This document shows positions 26,960 to 36,919 of a stretch of 64,000 nucleotides of DNA, one piece after another. The stretch spans positions 2,480,001-2,544,000 of the forward strand of contig NZ_VFNC01000001.1 in the NCBI RefSeq assembly GCF_006715395.1. The letters run 5' to 3'. Numbering within the stretch: position 1 is the first letter of the stretch; each line of letters opens with the position of its first letter. The translations under genes were made by a program, and so were the position numbers. Source of the stretch: Streptomyces sp. SLBN-31. Its GTDB lineage: Bacteria > Actinomycetota > Actinomycetes > Streptomycetales > Streptomycetaceae. The notes under the pieces are model-generated. The model worked only from the letters and a program-made list of their open reading frames with translations. It had not been told where the DNA came from and did no database searches.

Positions 26960-28837
26960 TCAGAGGTGGTGGCGGCGGTCGGCGACCTGGCGGTCGTACT
27001 CCTCGCGGGCCCGTACGGCGGCCTCGCGGGTGGCGGTCTCGGCGACCGGGACGTCCCACCAGGCCTCGGCCGGGGGAGCGGCCGGGCCGGCGGTGTCGGT
27101 CTCGACGTAGACGCAGGTCGGGCGGTCGGAGGCGCGGGCCGCGGCGAGCGCCTCGCGCAGTTCGCGGACCGTCTTGGCGCGCAGGACGTCCATGCCGAGG
27201 CTGCCCGCGTTGGCGGCCAGGTCGACGGGGAGCGGGGCGCCGGTGAAGGTGCCGTCGGCGGCCCGGTAGCGGTACGCCGTGCCGAAGCGCTCGCCGCCGA
27301 CCGTCTCGGACAGGCCGCCGATGGATGCGTAGCCGTGGTTCTGGATGAGGACGAGGTTGACCGGCAGGCCCTCCTGGACGGCGGTGACGATCTCGGTCGG
27401 CATCATCAGGTAGGTGCCGTCGCCGACCAGGGACCAGACCGGGGTGCCGGGCGCGGCCTGCTGGACGCCGATGCCGGCCGGGATCTCATAGCCCATGCAG
27501 GAGTAGCCGTACTCCAGGTGGTACTGGCGGGGACTGCGGGCCCGCCAGAGCTTGTGCAGGTCGCCGGGGAGCGAACCGGCCGCGTTGATCACCACGTCGT
27601 CGTCGCCGACGACCGCGTCCAGCGCGCCGAGGACCTGGGTCTGGGTGGGGACGGCGTTCTCGTCGGCGGCCGTGTAAGCGGCGTCGACGACCCGCTCCCA
27701 GCGTTCCTTGCCTTCACGGTACGCCGACTCGTGAACCGGGTTCACACGGTGATCCGCCAGCGCCTCGGTCAACGCCGTGAGCCCGGCGCGCGCGTCGCAC
27801 ACCAGCGTCCGCGCCGACAGCTTGTGAGCGTCGAAGGCCGTGATGTTGAGGTTGACGAAGCGCACGGCCGGGTTCCGGAACAGCGTGCCGGAAGCGGTCG
27901 TGAAGTCCGTGTAGCGGGTGCCGACGCCGATCACCAGGTCGGCCGTGCGCGCGATGTCGTCGCTGACCGCCGTGCCGGTGTGGCCGATGCCGCCGAGGTC
28001 GGCAGGGTGGTCGTGGCGCAGCGAGCCCTTGCCCGCCTGGGTCGAGGCGACCGGGATGCCCGTGGCCTCCACCAGAGCCTTCAGCGCGTCCTCGGCCTCG
28101 CTGTGGTGGACGCCGCCGCCCGCGACGATCAGCGGGCGCTCGGCGGCCCGGATCGCCGCCACCGCCTCGGCCAGCTCGTAGGGGTCGGGCGCGGGGCGCC
28201 GTACGTGCCACACGCGCTCGGCGAAGAACTCCTCCGGCCAGTCGTGCGCCTCGGCCTGGACGTCCTGGGGGAGGGCGAGGGTGACCGCGCCGGTCTCGGC
28301 CGGGTCGGCGAGCACCCGCATGGCGTTCAGGGCCGACGGGATCAGGGCCTCGGGACGCGTGATCCGGTCGAAGTACCGCGACACCGGGCGCAGGGTGTCG
28401 TTGACGGACACGTCAGCCTCGATGGGGTGCTCCAGCTGCTGCAGCAGCGGGTCCGGGGCGTGCGAGGCGAAGTAGTCGCCGGGCAGCAGCAGCACCGGCA
28501 GCCGGTTGATGGTGGCCAGGGCGGCGCCGGTGACCAGGTTGGTGGCGCCGGGTCCGATGGACGTCGTCACCGCCTGCGCGGAGAGACGGTTGAGCTGGCG
28601 GGCGTGTCCGACGGCCGCGTGCACCATGGACTGCTCGTTGCGGCCCTGGTGGAACGGCATGACGTCGTCGCCCGCCTCCAGCAGGGCCTGGCCGATGCCG
28701 GCGACGTTGCCGTGGCCGAAGATGCCCCAGGTGCCCGCGATCAGCCGGTGGCGCACGCCGTCGCGCTCGGTGTACTGCGCGGACAGGAAGCGCACCAGGG
28801 CCTGGGCGACGGTCAGACGGAGGGTGGGGGTGCTCAT
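26960..28837 (-). CDS. iolD: 3D-(3,5/4)-trihydroxycyclohexane-1,2-dione hydrolase
   Basis: 625 residues, thiamine-diphosphate enzyme. The N-terminal PYR domain includes the activating Glu in FHQGRNEQSMVHAAVGHA and TTSIGPGATNLVTGAA. The C-terminal PP domain has the ThDP motif WSLVGDGTYLMMPTEI ending in VLIQNHGYASIGG. IolD opens the cyclohexanedione ring to 5-deoxy-glucuronate, the third step of inositol breakdown. The stop of iolB and the ATG at 28837 overlap as TGATG, implying translational coupling. The length is typical of the family. Confidence 0.95.
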   Translation of the reverse strand: MSTPTLRLTVAQALVRFLSAQYTERDGVRHRLIAGTWGIFGHGNVAGIGQALLEAGDDVMPFHQGRNEQSMVHAAVGHARQLNRLSAQAVTTSIGPGATNLVTGAALATINRLPVLLLPGDYFASHAPDPLLQQLEHPIEADVSVNDTLRPVSRYFDRITRPEALIPSALNAMRVLADPAETGAVTLALPQDVQAEAHDWPEEFFAERVWHVRRPAPDPYELAEAVAAIRAAERPLIVAGGGVHHSEAEDALKALVEATGIPVASTQAGKGSLRHDHPADLGGIGHTGTAVSDDIARTADLVIGVGTRYTDFTTASGTLFRNPAVRFVNLNITAFDAHKLSARTLVCDARAGLTALTEALADHRVNPVHESAYREGKERWERVVDAAYTAADENAVPTQTQVLGALDAVVGDDDVVINAAGSLPGDLHKLWRARSPRQYHLEYGYSCMGYEIPAGIGVQQAAPGTPVWSLVGDGTYLMMPTEIVTAVQEGLPVNLVLIQNHGYASIGGLSETVGGERFGTAYRYRAADGTFTGAPLPVDLAANAGSLGMDVLRAKTVRELREALAAARASDRPTCVYVETDTAGPAAPPAEAWWDVPVAETATREAAVRAREEYDRQVADRRHHL

Positions 28838-29727
28838 CAGGACTTCTCCGGGGCCGTGTAGAGGGGGAGGCGGGCGTCGACCGGTTGGTCGGGCCAACGG
28901 TCGCGGACCCAGGCGTGATCGGGGTGGTCGCAGATCAGCCAGGCCCGCTCGGGCTCGGGTCCCGCCATGACGTTGAGGTAGTACATGTGGTGTCCGGGCA
29001 CGGCCATGGAGGGCCCGTGCCAGCCGTCGGGGATCAACACGACGTCCCCGTCCCGTACTTCGGCCAGGACATCGGTGTTGCGGCCGTGGCCCGAGGGCGA
29101 CACGCGCTGGTAGCCGAGGCCCGGGATGCCGTCGTGGGCGGCGAACTCGAAGTAGTAGATCTCCTCCAGGACGGACTCCTCGCCGGGGCGATGCTCGTCG
29201 TGCTTGTGCGGCGGGAAGGACGACCAGTTGCCGCCCGGGGTGATGACCTCGACGGCGATGAGCTTGTCGCACTCGAAGACGCTTGCCGCACCGAAGTTGT
29301 TGACCTGGCGACTGCTGTTGCCGGTCCCGCGCAGCTCCACCGGCACCCCGGAGGCCGGCCCGTAGCGGGCGGGCAGCCGGCGGGTGCAGCGCGCCCCGGT
29401 GAGCGCGAACCGCCCGCCGCCGGCCGAGGACACCGTCGTACGGGCGTCGCGCGGGGCGTAGGCGAAGTCGCTGACCGCGTCGAACACGCTCGCGCGGCCG
29501 GTGAGTTCGAAGGTGTCGTGGCCGAAGTCGTCGGCGACGGCCACCGTGCAGGCGCCGCTGAGCGGCAGCACGATCCACTCGCTGTCGCCGGTGTCGAAGG
29601 TGTGCGTGCCGCCCGGAGGCAGCTCCAGTACGCGCAGGCTCGAGTGGCCCCAGCCGGCCTTCTCGGGCGTGACGTCGACGGCGTACGGGCCGCCGAGGGC
29701 CTTGCCCGCGGGCAGGTGGTACGTCAT
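28837..29727 (-). CDS. iolB: 5-deoxy-glucuronate isomerase
   Basis: 296 residues, bicupin fold. Cupin metal residues are visible in NWSSFPPHKHDEHRPGEES with YYFEF following, and the second half has VRDGDVVLIPDGWHGPSMAV. IolB isomerises 5-deoxy-D-glucuronate to 2-deoxy-5-keto-D-gluconate. MTYHLPAGKALGG is the family N-terminus, and GGAGG lies just before the ATG at 29727. It overlaps iolD by one base. The 70-base gap upstream holds short imperfect repeats of CTCCTCCGT and TGTCAC. Confidence 0.94.
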   Translation of the reverse strand: MTYHLPAGKALGGPYAVDVTPEKAGWGHSSLRVLELPPGGTHTFDTGDSEWIVLPLSGACTVAVADDFGHDTFELTGRASVFDAVSDFAYAPRDARTTVSSAGGGRFALTGARCTRRLPARYGPASGVPVELRGTGNSSRQVNNFGAASVFECDKLIAVEVITPGGNWSSFPPHKHDEHRPGEESVLEEIYYFEFAAHDGIPGLGYQRVSPSGHGRNTDVLAEVRDGDVVLIPDGWHGPSMAVPGHHMYYLNVMAGPEPERAWLICDHPDHAWVRDRWPDQPVDARLPLYTAPEKS

Positions 29728-29800
29728 CGGGCACTCCTCCCTGTCACAGCACTCCTCCGTCTCACCGCGCACATCCCTGTCACCGCAGCGCTCCTCCGTG

Positions 29801-30682
29801 TCACAGCAGCCCCACGGCCGTGTCCACCGCGGTCTCCACGCCGCCCTCGGCCGGATAGAGCAGCGAGCGGCCCACGACCATGCCGGTCACGGTGGGCAGC
29901 CGCAGGGCCTTGCGCCAGCGCTCGTAGGCGCCTTCCTGGTCGTCTCCGACCTCGCCGCCCAGCAGGACGGCCGGCAGCGTGGAGGTCTCCAGGACCTCGC
30001 CCATGGCGTCGGGGTCGTCGGTGACCGGCAGCTTCAGCCAGGTGTAGGCGGAGGTGCCGCCCAGGCCCGCGGCGATCGCGATCGACCTGGTGACCGCCTC
30101 GGCGGACAGGTCGTTGCGCACCCGGCCGTCGGTCCGACGGGACATGAACGGCTCGACGAAGACGGGTAGCCGGTGCTCGGCGCACTCGTCGATGGCGCGG
30201 GCCGTGGCCTCGAGGGTGTTCAGCGAGCCCGGATCGTCATAGGCGATACGGGTGAGCGTCTTGCCCGCGTCGAAGCGGAAGCGGGCGATGTCCCGGGCGC
30301 GGTAGCCGGTGAAGCGGTCGTCCAGCTCGAAGGAGGCGCCCGCCAGGCCGCCGCGGTTCATCGAGCACATGACGACCTTGTTCTCCAGCGCCCCGAGCAG
30401 CAGCAGGTCCTCCAGGACGTCCGCGGTGCCGAGCACCCCGTCCACGCCCGGCCGGGACAGCGCGACGCACAGCCGCTCCAGCAGGTCGGCGCGGTTGGCC
30501 ATGGCGAGCCCGCGGCCGCCGACGCCGAGCGCGCCGCGCGCCGGGTGGTCGGCGGCCACGATCATCAGACGGCCGCCGTCGCCGAGGAGCGGGCGGCGCG
30601 CACGCCGGGCCGCGGCCTCGGCGACGGCCTCGGGCCGCTGGGCGCGGACCGAGACGAGGTCGGGGATGCTGAGGGGCGACAA
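29801..30682 (-). CDS. Class I (beta/alpha)8 aldolase of the inositol pathway (IolJ role)
   Basis: 293 residues. It resembles the Cgl0158-type TIM-barrel proteins found in actinobacterial iol operons: RLMIVAADHPARGALGVGG near the start, DDRFTGYRARDIARFRFDAG in the middle, and TSAYTWLKLPV carrying a candidate Schiff-base Lys. In this position it probably cleaves 2-deoxy-5-keto-gluconate 6-phosphate to dihydroxyacetone phosphate and malonate semialdehyde. The best start is TTG at 30682, with GGAG six bases upstream and 11 bases after the iolC stop; no ATG fits before the conserved region. Confidence 0.82.
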   Translation of the reverse strand: MSPLSIPDLVSVRAQRPEAVAEAAARRARRPLLGDGGRLMIVAADHPARGALGVGGRGLAMANRADLLERLCVALSRPGVDGVLGTADVLEDLLLLGALENKVVMCSMNRGGLAGASFELDDRFTGYRARDIARFRFDAGKTLTRIAYDDPGSLNTLEATARAIDECAEHRLPVFVEPFMSRRTDGRVRNDLSAEAVTRSIAIAAGLGGTSAYTWLKLPVTDDPDAMGEVLETSTLPAVLLGGEVGDDQEGAYERWRKALRLPTVTGMVVGRSLLYPAEGGVETAVDTAVGLL

Positions 30683-30693
30683 AGGGGCTCCGT

Positions 30694-31668
30694 TCAGGAC
30701 GTGGCGGTGGAAGCGGCGCGGGTCAGGAGGTCTTCGACCTCGGCCTCGGTGGGCATCGCCGAGGAACAGGCGAGACGCGAGGCGACGAGCGCCCCGGCCG
30801 CGTTGGCGTACCGCATGATTTCGGCCAATTCCCGGTCGGCCAGCAGACCGTGCACCAGCGCGCCGCCGAAGGCGTCGCCCGCGCCGAGGCCGTTGACCAC
30901 CTCGACCGGCACCGGCGGGACCTGAGCGGTGGTGCCGTCGCGGTGCACGGCGAGTACGCCCTTGGGGCCCTGCTTGACGATCGCGAGCTCGACGCCCGCC
31001 GCGAGCAGTGCTTCGGCGCAGGCCCGGGGCTCGCGGACGCCGGTGGCGATCTCGCACTCGTCGAGGTTGCCGACCGCGACCGTCGCGTGCCGCAGGGCCT
31101 CCGCGTAGTACGGGCGGCCCTCCTCGGGGTCCCGCCAGAACATGGGGCGCCAGTCGAGGTCGAAGACCGTGGTGCCGGCCCGGTCGCGGGCCTTGAGGGC
31201 GGCCAGCGTCGCCGAACGGCTGGGCTCCTGGCTCAGGCCGGTGCCGGTGATCCAGAAGACCCGGGTCGCCCGGATGGCGAAGTAGTCCAGGCCCTCGGAG
31301 TGTATCTCCAGGTCAGGGGCCTTAGGCTGCCGGTAGAAGTACAGAGGGAAGTCGTCCGGAGGGAAGATCTCGCAGAACGTCACCGGTGTCGGGTATGCGG
31401 CGACGGGTGTGACCCAGCGGTCGTCGACGCCGAACTCCTTGAGCGCCTGGTGCAGGTAGGCGCCGAAGGGGTCGTCCCCGGTGCGGGTGATCACCGCGGT
31501 GCTCCGGCCGAGCCGGGCCGCCGCGACGGCCACGTTCGCGGCGGAGCCGCCCAGGAACTTGCCGAAGGTCTCCACCTGGGCCAGGGAGACGCCGGACTGG
31601 AGAGGGTAGAGGTCGACGCCGATGCGGCCCATGGTGATCAAGTCGAAGGGCGGGGCTGACTCGGCCAT
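30694..31668 (-). CDS. iolC: 5-dehydro-2-deoxygluconokinase
   Basis: 324 residues, PfkB-type sugar kinase. The N-terminus DLITMGRIGVDLYPLQSGVS is characteristic of IolC. FGKFLGGSAANVAVAAARLG is the PfkB first signature, and VVNGLGAGDAFGGALVHGLL the second, with the catalytic Asp in GAGDAF. It phosphorylates 2-deoxy-5-keto-D-gluconate. It is the first gene of the leftward iol operon; GAGGAG lies 9 bases before the ATG. The promoter in the divergent region overlaps one arm of the large inverted repeat. Confidence 0.94.
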   Translation of the reverse strand: MAESAPPFDLITMGRIGVDLYPLQSGVSLAQVETFGKFLGGSAANVAVAAARLGRSTAVITRTGDDPFGAYLHQALKEFGVDDRWVTPVAAYPTPVTFCEIFPPDDFPLYFYRQPKAPDLEIHSEGLDYFAIRATRVFWITGTGLSQEPSRSATLAALKARDRAGTTVFDLDWRPMFWRDPEEGRPYYAEALRHATVAVGNLDECEIATGVREPRACAEALLAAGVELAIVKQGPKGVLAVHRDGTTAQVPPVPVEVVNGLGAGDAFGGALVHGLLADRELAEIMRYANAAGALVASRLACSSAMPTEAEVEDLLTRAASTATS

Positions 31669-31744
31669 GCGTGATGCTCCTCGGGCTGGGGTGCGGGTCC
31701 CAGTGGGGCTGCCGCCTCCCAGGTGTAGGCCTCCACCGGTGGCC

Positions 31745-31810
31745 CTGTCAATACTTTGTACTTACATTCGGACCTGATCGTGAAATGATGTCTTAACAAA
31801 GTATTGACAG
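31745..31810. promoter_or_regulatory. Divergent inositol promoters with 15-bp inverted operator arms
   Basis: CTGTCAATACTTTGT (31745-31759) and ACAAAGTATTGACAG (31796-31810) are exact reverse complements 36 bases apart. Each arm contains TTGACA pointing outward. Rightward, TTGACA (31804-31809) is followed after 17 bases by TTTGAT (31827-31832), a weak -10. Leftward, TTGACA (31751-31746) is followed after 18 bases by TACACC. A regulator bound to both arms would cover both -35 boxes, repressing iolC operon and transporter together. The GntR protein of 24616-25401 is the obvious candidate. Confidence 0.8.
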
Positions 31811-31958
31811 CGGGCGCGGGCAGGGGTTTGATCCCGTCCCAGCGCAACAGGCCGCGTTTGCCGTGAACGACCCGGACATGCCAAGATCCCGGGCCCTGGA
31901 TCATCGATGATCCCTTTCTCCCTTTCCCCCGCAAAAGCACAGTGAGGTGCCAGGAAAG

Positions 31959-32978
31959 ATGGACCGTTCTTCTCACCCCCGCTCCCGCAGACTCTTCCCC
32001 GTTGTCGCGGTGGCTGCGGCGGCCGCCCTGACCCTCGCCGGCTGCTCCAGCAGTTCCGGGGGCAAGAAGTCCGAGGAAGGCGGCGCCAACGCGTCGGCCG
32101 GCAAGGCCACCACCCCCCGGATGACCGTCGCGCTGGTGACGCACCAGTCGCCCGGCGACACCTTCTGGGACATCGTCCGCAAGGGCGCCGAGGCCGCCGC
32201 CGCCAAGGACAACATCAAGCTCGTGTACTCCGCCGACCCGAACGCGGGCAACCAGTCCAACCTGGTGCAGAACGCGATCGACCAGAAGGTCGACGGCATC
32301 GCCGTGACCCTAGCCAAGCCCGACGCCCTCAAGACCGTCATCGGCAAGGCGAAGTCGGCCAACATACCCGTCGTGGGCCTCAACTCCGGTCTGAGCGACT
32401 GGAAGAAGCTCGGCCTGATGGAGTTCTTCGGCCAGGACGAGACGGTGGCCGGCGAGGCCTTCGGCAAGAAGCTGAACGACCTCGGCGCCAAGCACACCGT
32501 CTGCGTCATCCAGGAGCAGGGCAACATCGGCCTGACCCAGCGCTGCGACGGCGTGAAGAAGACCTTCTCCGGCAAGACCGACGTCCTCTACGTCAACGGC
32601 ACGGACATGCCGTCGGTGAAGTCGACGATCACCGCCAAGCTCAAGCAGGACTCCTCCATCGACTACGTCGCGACCCTCGGCGCCCCCTTCGCGCTGACCG
32701 CGGTCCAGTCGGTCTCGGACGCCGGCAGCAAGGCGAAGATCGCCACCTTCGACCTCAACAAGGACCTGACGACGGCCATCAGCAAGGGCACGATCCAGTT
32801 CGCGGTGGACCAGCAGCCGTACCTGCAGGGCTACTTGGCGGTCGACTCGCTGTGGCTGTACAAGAACAACGGCAACTACAGCGGCGGCGGTGAGCAGCCC
32901 GTGCTGACCGGCCCGGCCTTCGTCGACAAGACCAACGTCGAGCAGATCGCCAAGTACGCCGCCAACGGAACCCGGTGA
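31959..32978 (+). CDS. Sugar (inositol) ABC transporter substrate-binding lipoprotein
   Basis: 339 residues. A lipoprotein signal peptide has basic residues, then VVAVAAAAALTLAGCSSS with lipobox LAGC. The mature part is a type I periplasmic-binding fold of the ribose/inositol class: MTVALVTHQSPGDTFWDIVR, QNAIDQKVDGIAVTLAKPDA and VATLGAPFALTAVQSVSDAG. I took ATG 31959 after AGGAAAG, although a GTG at 31947 is possible. The permease and ATPase genes follow at once and iol genes lie on both sides, so myo-inositol is the likely ligand. Confidence 0.9.
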   Translation: MDRSSHPRSRRLFPVVAVAAAAALTLAGCSSSSGGKKSEEGGANASAGKATTPRMTVALVTHQSPGDTFWDIVRKGAEAAAAKDNIKLVYSADPNAGNQSNLVQNAIDQKVDGIAVTLAKPDALKTVIGKAKSANIPVVGLNSGLSDWKKLGLMEFFGQDETVAGEAFGKKLNDLGAKHTVCVIQEQGNIGLTQRCDGVKKTFSGKTDVLYVNGTDMPSVKSTITAKLKQDSSIDYVATLGAPFALTAVQSVSDAGSKAKIATFDLNKDLTTAISKGTIQFAVDQQPYLQGYLAVDSLWLYKNNGNYSGGGEQPVLTGPAFVDKTNVEQIAKYAANGTR

Positions 32979-34054
32979 TGAGCATGACCCAGCACGCCGA
33001 GCCGGCGGTGGAGACACCGCCGGCCCCCGGCCCCCAGCAGACGGACGGACGCACCGCCGAACGGCCCCTGGCGCTCAGGCTGTTGGCCCGCCCGGAGGTC
33101 GGCGTCTTCCTCGGCGCCGCCGCGGTGTACGTGTTCTTCCTGATCGCCGCCCCGCCGGTGCGCGACGGCAGCTCGATGGCCACGATCCTGTACCAGTCGT
33201 CCACCATCGGCATCATGACGCTGCCCGTCGCGCTGCTGATGATCGGCGGCGAGTTCGACCTGTCCTCCGGTGTCGCGGTCATCACCTCCGCGCTGACCGC
33301 GAGCATGCTCGCCTACCAGCTCTCCATGAACGTGTGGGTCGGTGTCGTCGCCGCGCTCGTGGTGTCCCTGGCGGTCGGCTTCTTCAACGGCTGGATGGTC
33401 GTCAGGACCGGCCTGCCGAGCTTCCTGGTCACGCTGGGCACGTTCCTGATCCTGCAGGGCGCCAACCTCGCCGTCACCAAGCTGGTCACCACCAACGTCG
33501 CCACCGACGACATCAGCAACATGGACGGGTTCGACCAGGCCCGCAAGATCTTCGCGTCGTCGTTCGACATCGGTGGCGTGCAGGTGAAGATCACCGTGTT
33601 CTACTGGCTGGTCTTCGCCGCCCTGGCGACGTGGGTGCTGCTGCGCACCAAGTACGGCAACTGGATCTTCGCGGTCGGCGGGAACAAGGACTCGGCGCGG
33701 GCGGTCGGCGTGCCCGTGACGTTCACCAAGATCTCCCTGTTCATGCTGGTCGGGCTGGGTGCCTGGTTCGTGGGCATGCACCAGCTGTTCACCTTCAACA
33801 CCGTGCAGTCCGGTGAGGGCGTGGGCCAGGAGCTGATCTACATCGCGGCGGCCGTGATCGGCGGCTGTCTGCTGACCGGCGGCTACGGCTCGGCGATCGG
33901 CCCGGTCTTCGGCGCGTTCATGTTCGGCATGGTCAACCAGGGCATCGTCTTCGCCGGCTGGAACCCGGACTGGTTCAAGGCCTTCCTGGGCGTGATGCTC
34001 CTCGGCGCCGTCCTGATCAATCTGTGGGTCCGCCAGTCGGCGACCAGGAGGTGA
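32978..34054 (+). CDS. Inositol-type ABC transporter permease
   Basis: 358 residues with about 8-10 TM helices. It matches the RbsC-like BPD_transp_2 family: [59 protein letters not shown] and [19 protein letters not shown] are typical. Starts possible are GTG 32975, ATG 32978 (one-base overlap with the upstream stop, TGATG) and ATG 32984. It forms the membrane channel for the binding protein just upstream and ATPase just downstream. Confidence 0.92.
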   Translation: MSMTQHAEPAVETPPAPGPQQTDGRTAERPLALRLLARPEVGVFLGAAAVYVFFLIAAPPVRDGSSMATILYQSSTIGIMTLPVALLMIGGEFDLSSGVAVITSALTASMLAYQLSMNVWVGVVAALVVSLAVGFFNGWMVVRTGLPSFLVTLGTFLILQGANLAVTKLVTTNVATDDISNMDGFDQARKIFASSFDIGGVQVKITVFYWLVFAALATWVLLRTKYGNWIFAVGGNKDSARAVGVPVTFTKISLFMLVGLGAWFVGMHQLFTFNTVQSGEGVGQELIYIAAAVIGGCLLTGGYGSAIGPVFGAFMFGMVNQGIVFAGWNPDWFKAFLGVMLLGAVLINLWVRQSATRR

Positions 34055-34058
34055 CCCG

Positions 34059-34970
34059 ATGACGAAGAACGAATCGAGCACGCACGGAGCCGTCCTCCCG
34101 GACGCCCCGGTCCAGGACGAGGACGGTCCGATCGTCGAACTGCGCGGCGCGGGCAAGTCCTACGGCAACATCCGTGCCCTGCACGGCGTGTCCCTGTCCG
34201 TGCACCCCGGCAAGGTGACCTGCGTGCTGGGCGACAACGGCGCCGGCAAGTCCACCCTGATCAAAATCATCTCCGGACTGCACCAGCACACCGAGGGCGA
34301 CTTCCTCGTCGACGGCCGCCCGGTCCGCTTCTCCACCCCCCGCGAGGCACTCGACAAGGGCATCGCCACCGTCTACCAGGACCTCGCCGTCGTCCCCCTG
34401 ATGCCGGTGTGGCGCAACTTCTTCCTCGGCTCCGAGATCACCAAGGGCCCCTGGCCCCTGCGCCGCCTCGACATCGAGACGATGAAGAAGACCGCGGATA
34501 CCGAACTGCGCAACATGGGCATCGTCCTGGACGACCTCGAACAGCCCATCGGCACCCTCTCCGGCGGCCAGCGCCAGTGCGTCGCCATCGCCCGCGCCGT
34601 GTACTTCGGCGCCCGCGTCCTCATCCTGGACGAGCCGACGGCCGCCCTGGGCGTCAAGCAGTCCGGCGTGGTCCTCAAGTACATCGCCGCCGCCCGGGAC
34701 AAGGGCCTGGGGGTCATCTTCATCACCCACAACCCCCACCACGCCTACATGGTCGGGGACCACTTCAGCGTCCTGCGCCTGGGCACCATGGAACTCAACG
34801 CCTCCCGCGACGAGGTCAGCCTGGACGAGCTGACCAACCACATGGCCGGAGGCGCCGAACTCGCCGCCCTCAAGCACGAACTCGCCCAGGTCCGCGGCGT
34901 CGACGTCGAAGAACTCCCCGAGGCAGCCGACCTCACCGCCCCCGTCGGGACTTCGGAAGGGGCCTCCTGA
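34059..34970 (+). CDS. Sugar ABC transporter ATP-binding protein (single domain)
   Basis: 303 residues. A single ABC domain at about residues 25-250: Walker [15 protein letters not shown]-loop [10 protein letters not shown], signature [15 protein letters not shown], Walker [13 protein letters not shown] and switch His in [14 protein letters not shown]. Many sugar importers of this class have a duplicated ATPase; this one has one domain and would act as a dimer. GGAGG lies 7 bases upstream of the ATG, four bases after the permease stop. It powers the importer of this operon. Confidence 0.93.
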   Translation: MTKNESSTHGAVLPDAPVQDEDGPIVELRGAGKSYGNIRALHGVSLSVHPGKVTCVLGDNGAGKSTLIKIISGLHQHTEGDFLVDGRPVRFSTPREALDKGIATVYQDLAVVPLMPVWRNFFLGSEITKGPWPLRRLDIETMKKTADTELRNMGIVLDDLEQPIGTLSGGQRQCVAIARAVYFGARVLILDEPTAALGVKQSGVVLKYIAAARDKGLGVIFITHNPHHAYMVGDHFSVLRLGTMELNASRDEVSLDELTNHMAGGAELAALKHELAQVRGVDVEELPEAADLTAPVGTSEGAS

Positions 34971-34971
34971 C

Positions 34972-35874
34972 ATGGCCGGCGCCCTCGACCGCATCCGCGT
35001 CGGCTCGGCCCCCGACTCGTGGGGCGTCTGGTTCCCGGACGACCCGCGGCAGGTGCCCTGGGAACGCTTCCTGGACGAGGTCGCCGAGGCCGGTTACGCG
35101 TGGATCGAGCTGGGTCCGTACGGCTATCTGCCGACCGACCCGGCCCGGCTCACCGAGGAGACCGGCAGGCGTGGCCTGAAGGTGTCCGCGGGCACGGTCT
35201 TCACCGGCCTGCACCGCGGCCCGTCCGTCTGGGAGTCCACCTGGGAGCACGTCAGCCAGGTGGCCGCGCTCACCCAGGCGATGGGCGCCCGGCACCTGGT
35301 CGTCATCCCGTCGTTCTGGCGGGACGACAAGACCGCCGAGATGCTGGAGCCGCCGGAGCTCACCGGCGAGCAGTGGGCCTACCTGACCAAGGGCATGGAA
35401 CGGCTCGGCCACGAGGTCAAGGAGACGTACGGCCTCGACCTCGTGGTGCACCCGCACGCGGACACGCACATCGACACCGAGGACCACGTCGAGCGCTTCC
35501 TCGACTCCACCGACACCGAACTGGTCAACCTCTGCCTGGACACCGGGCACTACGCCTACTGCGGCGGCGACAGCGTCAAGCTGATCGAGACCTACGGCGA
35601 GCGGATCGGCTACCTGCACCTCAAGCAGGTCGATCCGGAGGTCCTGGTCGGTGTCCGGGCTGCGGGCACCCCGTTCGGGCCCGCCGTCGCGCAGGGTGTC
35701 ATGTGCGAACCGCCGTCCGGGGTACCGGAGTTGGGCCCCGTCCTGGAGGCCGCACAGCGGCTCGGCGTGGAGCTGTTCGCGATCGTCGAGCAGGACATGT
35801 ACCCCTGCGAGCCGGACCGGCCGCTGCCCATCGCGGTGCGCACCCGCGCGTTCCTGAGGTCCTGCGGCGCCTGA
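34972..35874 (+). CDS. iolE: TIM-barrel sugar isomerase/dehydratase, probable inosose dehydratase
   Basis: 300 residues, AP endonuclease 2-like TIM barrel. [20 protein letters not shown] starts the protein as in actinobacterial inosose-pathway enzymes. Metal-ligand regions are [39 protein letters not shown] and AIVEQDMYP. IolE removes water from scyllo-inosose to give the trione that IolD hydrolyses; no other iolE candidate lies in the window. The related epimerase IolI/IolH is an alternative. It starts one base after the ATPase stop. Confidence 0.78.
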   Translation: MAGALDRIRVGSAPDSWGVWFPDDPRQVPWERFLDEVAEAGYAWIELGPYGYLPTDPARLTEETGRRGLKVSAGTVFTGLHRGPSVWESTWEHVSQVAALTQAMGARHLVVIPSFWRDDKTAEMLEPPELTGEQWAYLTKGMERLGHEVKETYGLDLVVHPHADTHIDTEDHVERFLDSTDTELVNLCLDTGHYAYCGGDSVKLIETYGERIGYLHLKQVDPEVLVGVRAAGTPFGPAVAQGVMCEPPSGVPELGPVLEAAQRLGVELFAIVEQDMYPCEPDRPLPIAVRTRAFLRSCGA

Positions 35875-35893
35875 CTCCCTGGAGGGGACGACC

Positions 35894-36919
35894 ATGGCTC
35901 AGCCCGCAACGCTGCAAGTCGCCGTCGTCGGCACCGGGAAGATGGGCGCCGACCACGTCCGCCGTATCCAGCAGGTCGTCAGCGGCGCCAGAGTCACCGC
36001 CGTCGTGGACGTCGACGCCGAACGCGCCAAGGCCGTCGCCGCCCGCGTCGAGGGATGCACCGCCTACACCGACCCGGCGGCCGCGATGGCGGCGGCCGAC
36101 GTCGACGCCGTCCTGATCGCCTCCCCGGGGCCCGCTCACGAGGCGGCCCTGCTGGCGGCGTTCGAGCACGACCTGCCCGTGCTGTGCGAGAAGCCGCTCA
36201 CCCCGGACGCGGCGTCCGCGCTGCGGGTCATGGAGGCCGAGCTGCGCCTCGGCCGGCGCCGGGTCCAGGTCGGCTTCATGCGGCGCTACGACGCCGAGTA
36301 CATGAAGCTCAAGTCCCTGCTGGGGACCGGCCAGTTGGGCAGGCCCCTGATGCTCCACAACCGGCACCGCAACGTCGCCTCGCCGCCCGGCTGGCGCAGC
36401 GAGATGCTGATCAACGACTCCGTCGTGCACGAGATGGACGTCACCCGCTGGCTGCTGGGCCACGAGATCACTGCCGTGACCGTGCTGCGCCCGACGCCGT
36501 CCGCGAACGCGCCCGACCAGATGCAGGACCCGCAGTTCGTGGTCTTCGAGACCGACGGCGGCGCGATCGTCGACGTCGAGATCTTCGTCAACTGCGGCTT
36601 CGGCTACCAGGTCCAGGCCGAGGTGGTCTGCGAACGCGGCACCGCCCGCATCGGCGACGGCCACGCCATGGTCACCAACATGGCCGGCCGCTGGGGCGGC
36701 ACCATCCCCCAGGACTTCGTGGAACGCTTCGCCGACGCCTACGACCGCGAGGTCCAGGCGTGGGTCGACGCCACCCGACGCGGCGAGGTCACCGGCCCCG
36801 GCGTATGGGACGGCTACGCGGTGGCCGCGGTGTGCGAGGCGGGAGTCCGGGCCCTTGAGGAGGGCGGCCGGGTGGAGGTCGAACTGGTGGAACGGCCGGC
36901 CCTCTACGACGTCAGCTGA
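35894..36919 (+). CDS. iolG: Gfo/Idh/MocA dehydrogenase, probable inositol 2-dehydrogenase
   Basis: 341 residues. Rossmann start [19 protein letters not shown], the conserved LCEKPLTPD (EKP) motif near residue 100, and the substrate-domain segment [19 protein letters not shown] with the His-Asp pair of inositol dehydrogenases. It probably oxidises myo-inositol to scyllo-inosose with NAD+, the first pathway step. GGAGGGG lies upstream of the ATG. It is last in the rightward iol operon and overlaps the convergent GNAT gene by 8 bases. A second candidate for this role lies at 39841. Confidence 0.87.
   Translation: MAQPATLQVAVVGTGKMGADHVRRIQQVVSGARVTAVVDVDAERAKAVAARVEGCTAYTDPAAAMAAADVDAVLIASPGPAHEAALLAAFEHDLPVLCEKPLTPDAASALRVMEAELRLGRRRVQVGFMRRYDAEYMKLKSLLGTGQLGRPLMLHNRHRNVASPPGWRSEMLINDSVVHEMDVTRWLLGHEITAVTVLRPTPSANAPDQMQDPQFVVFETDGGAIVDVEIFVNCGFGYQVQAEVVCERGTARIGDGHAMVTNMAGRWGGTIPQDFVERFADAYDREVQAWVDATRRGEVTGPGVWDGYAVAAVCEAGVRALEEGGRVEVELVERPALYDVS

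Noticed and set aside
26966..28861. Long plus-strand frame opposite iolD
   Set aside because: An antisense open frame caused by high G+C codon bias; iolD on the other strand is well supported.
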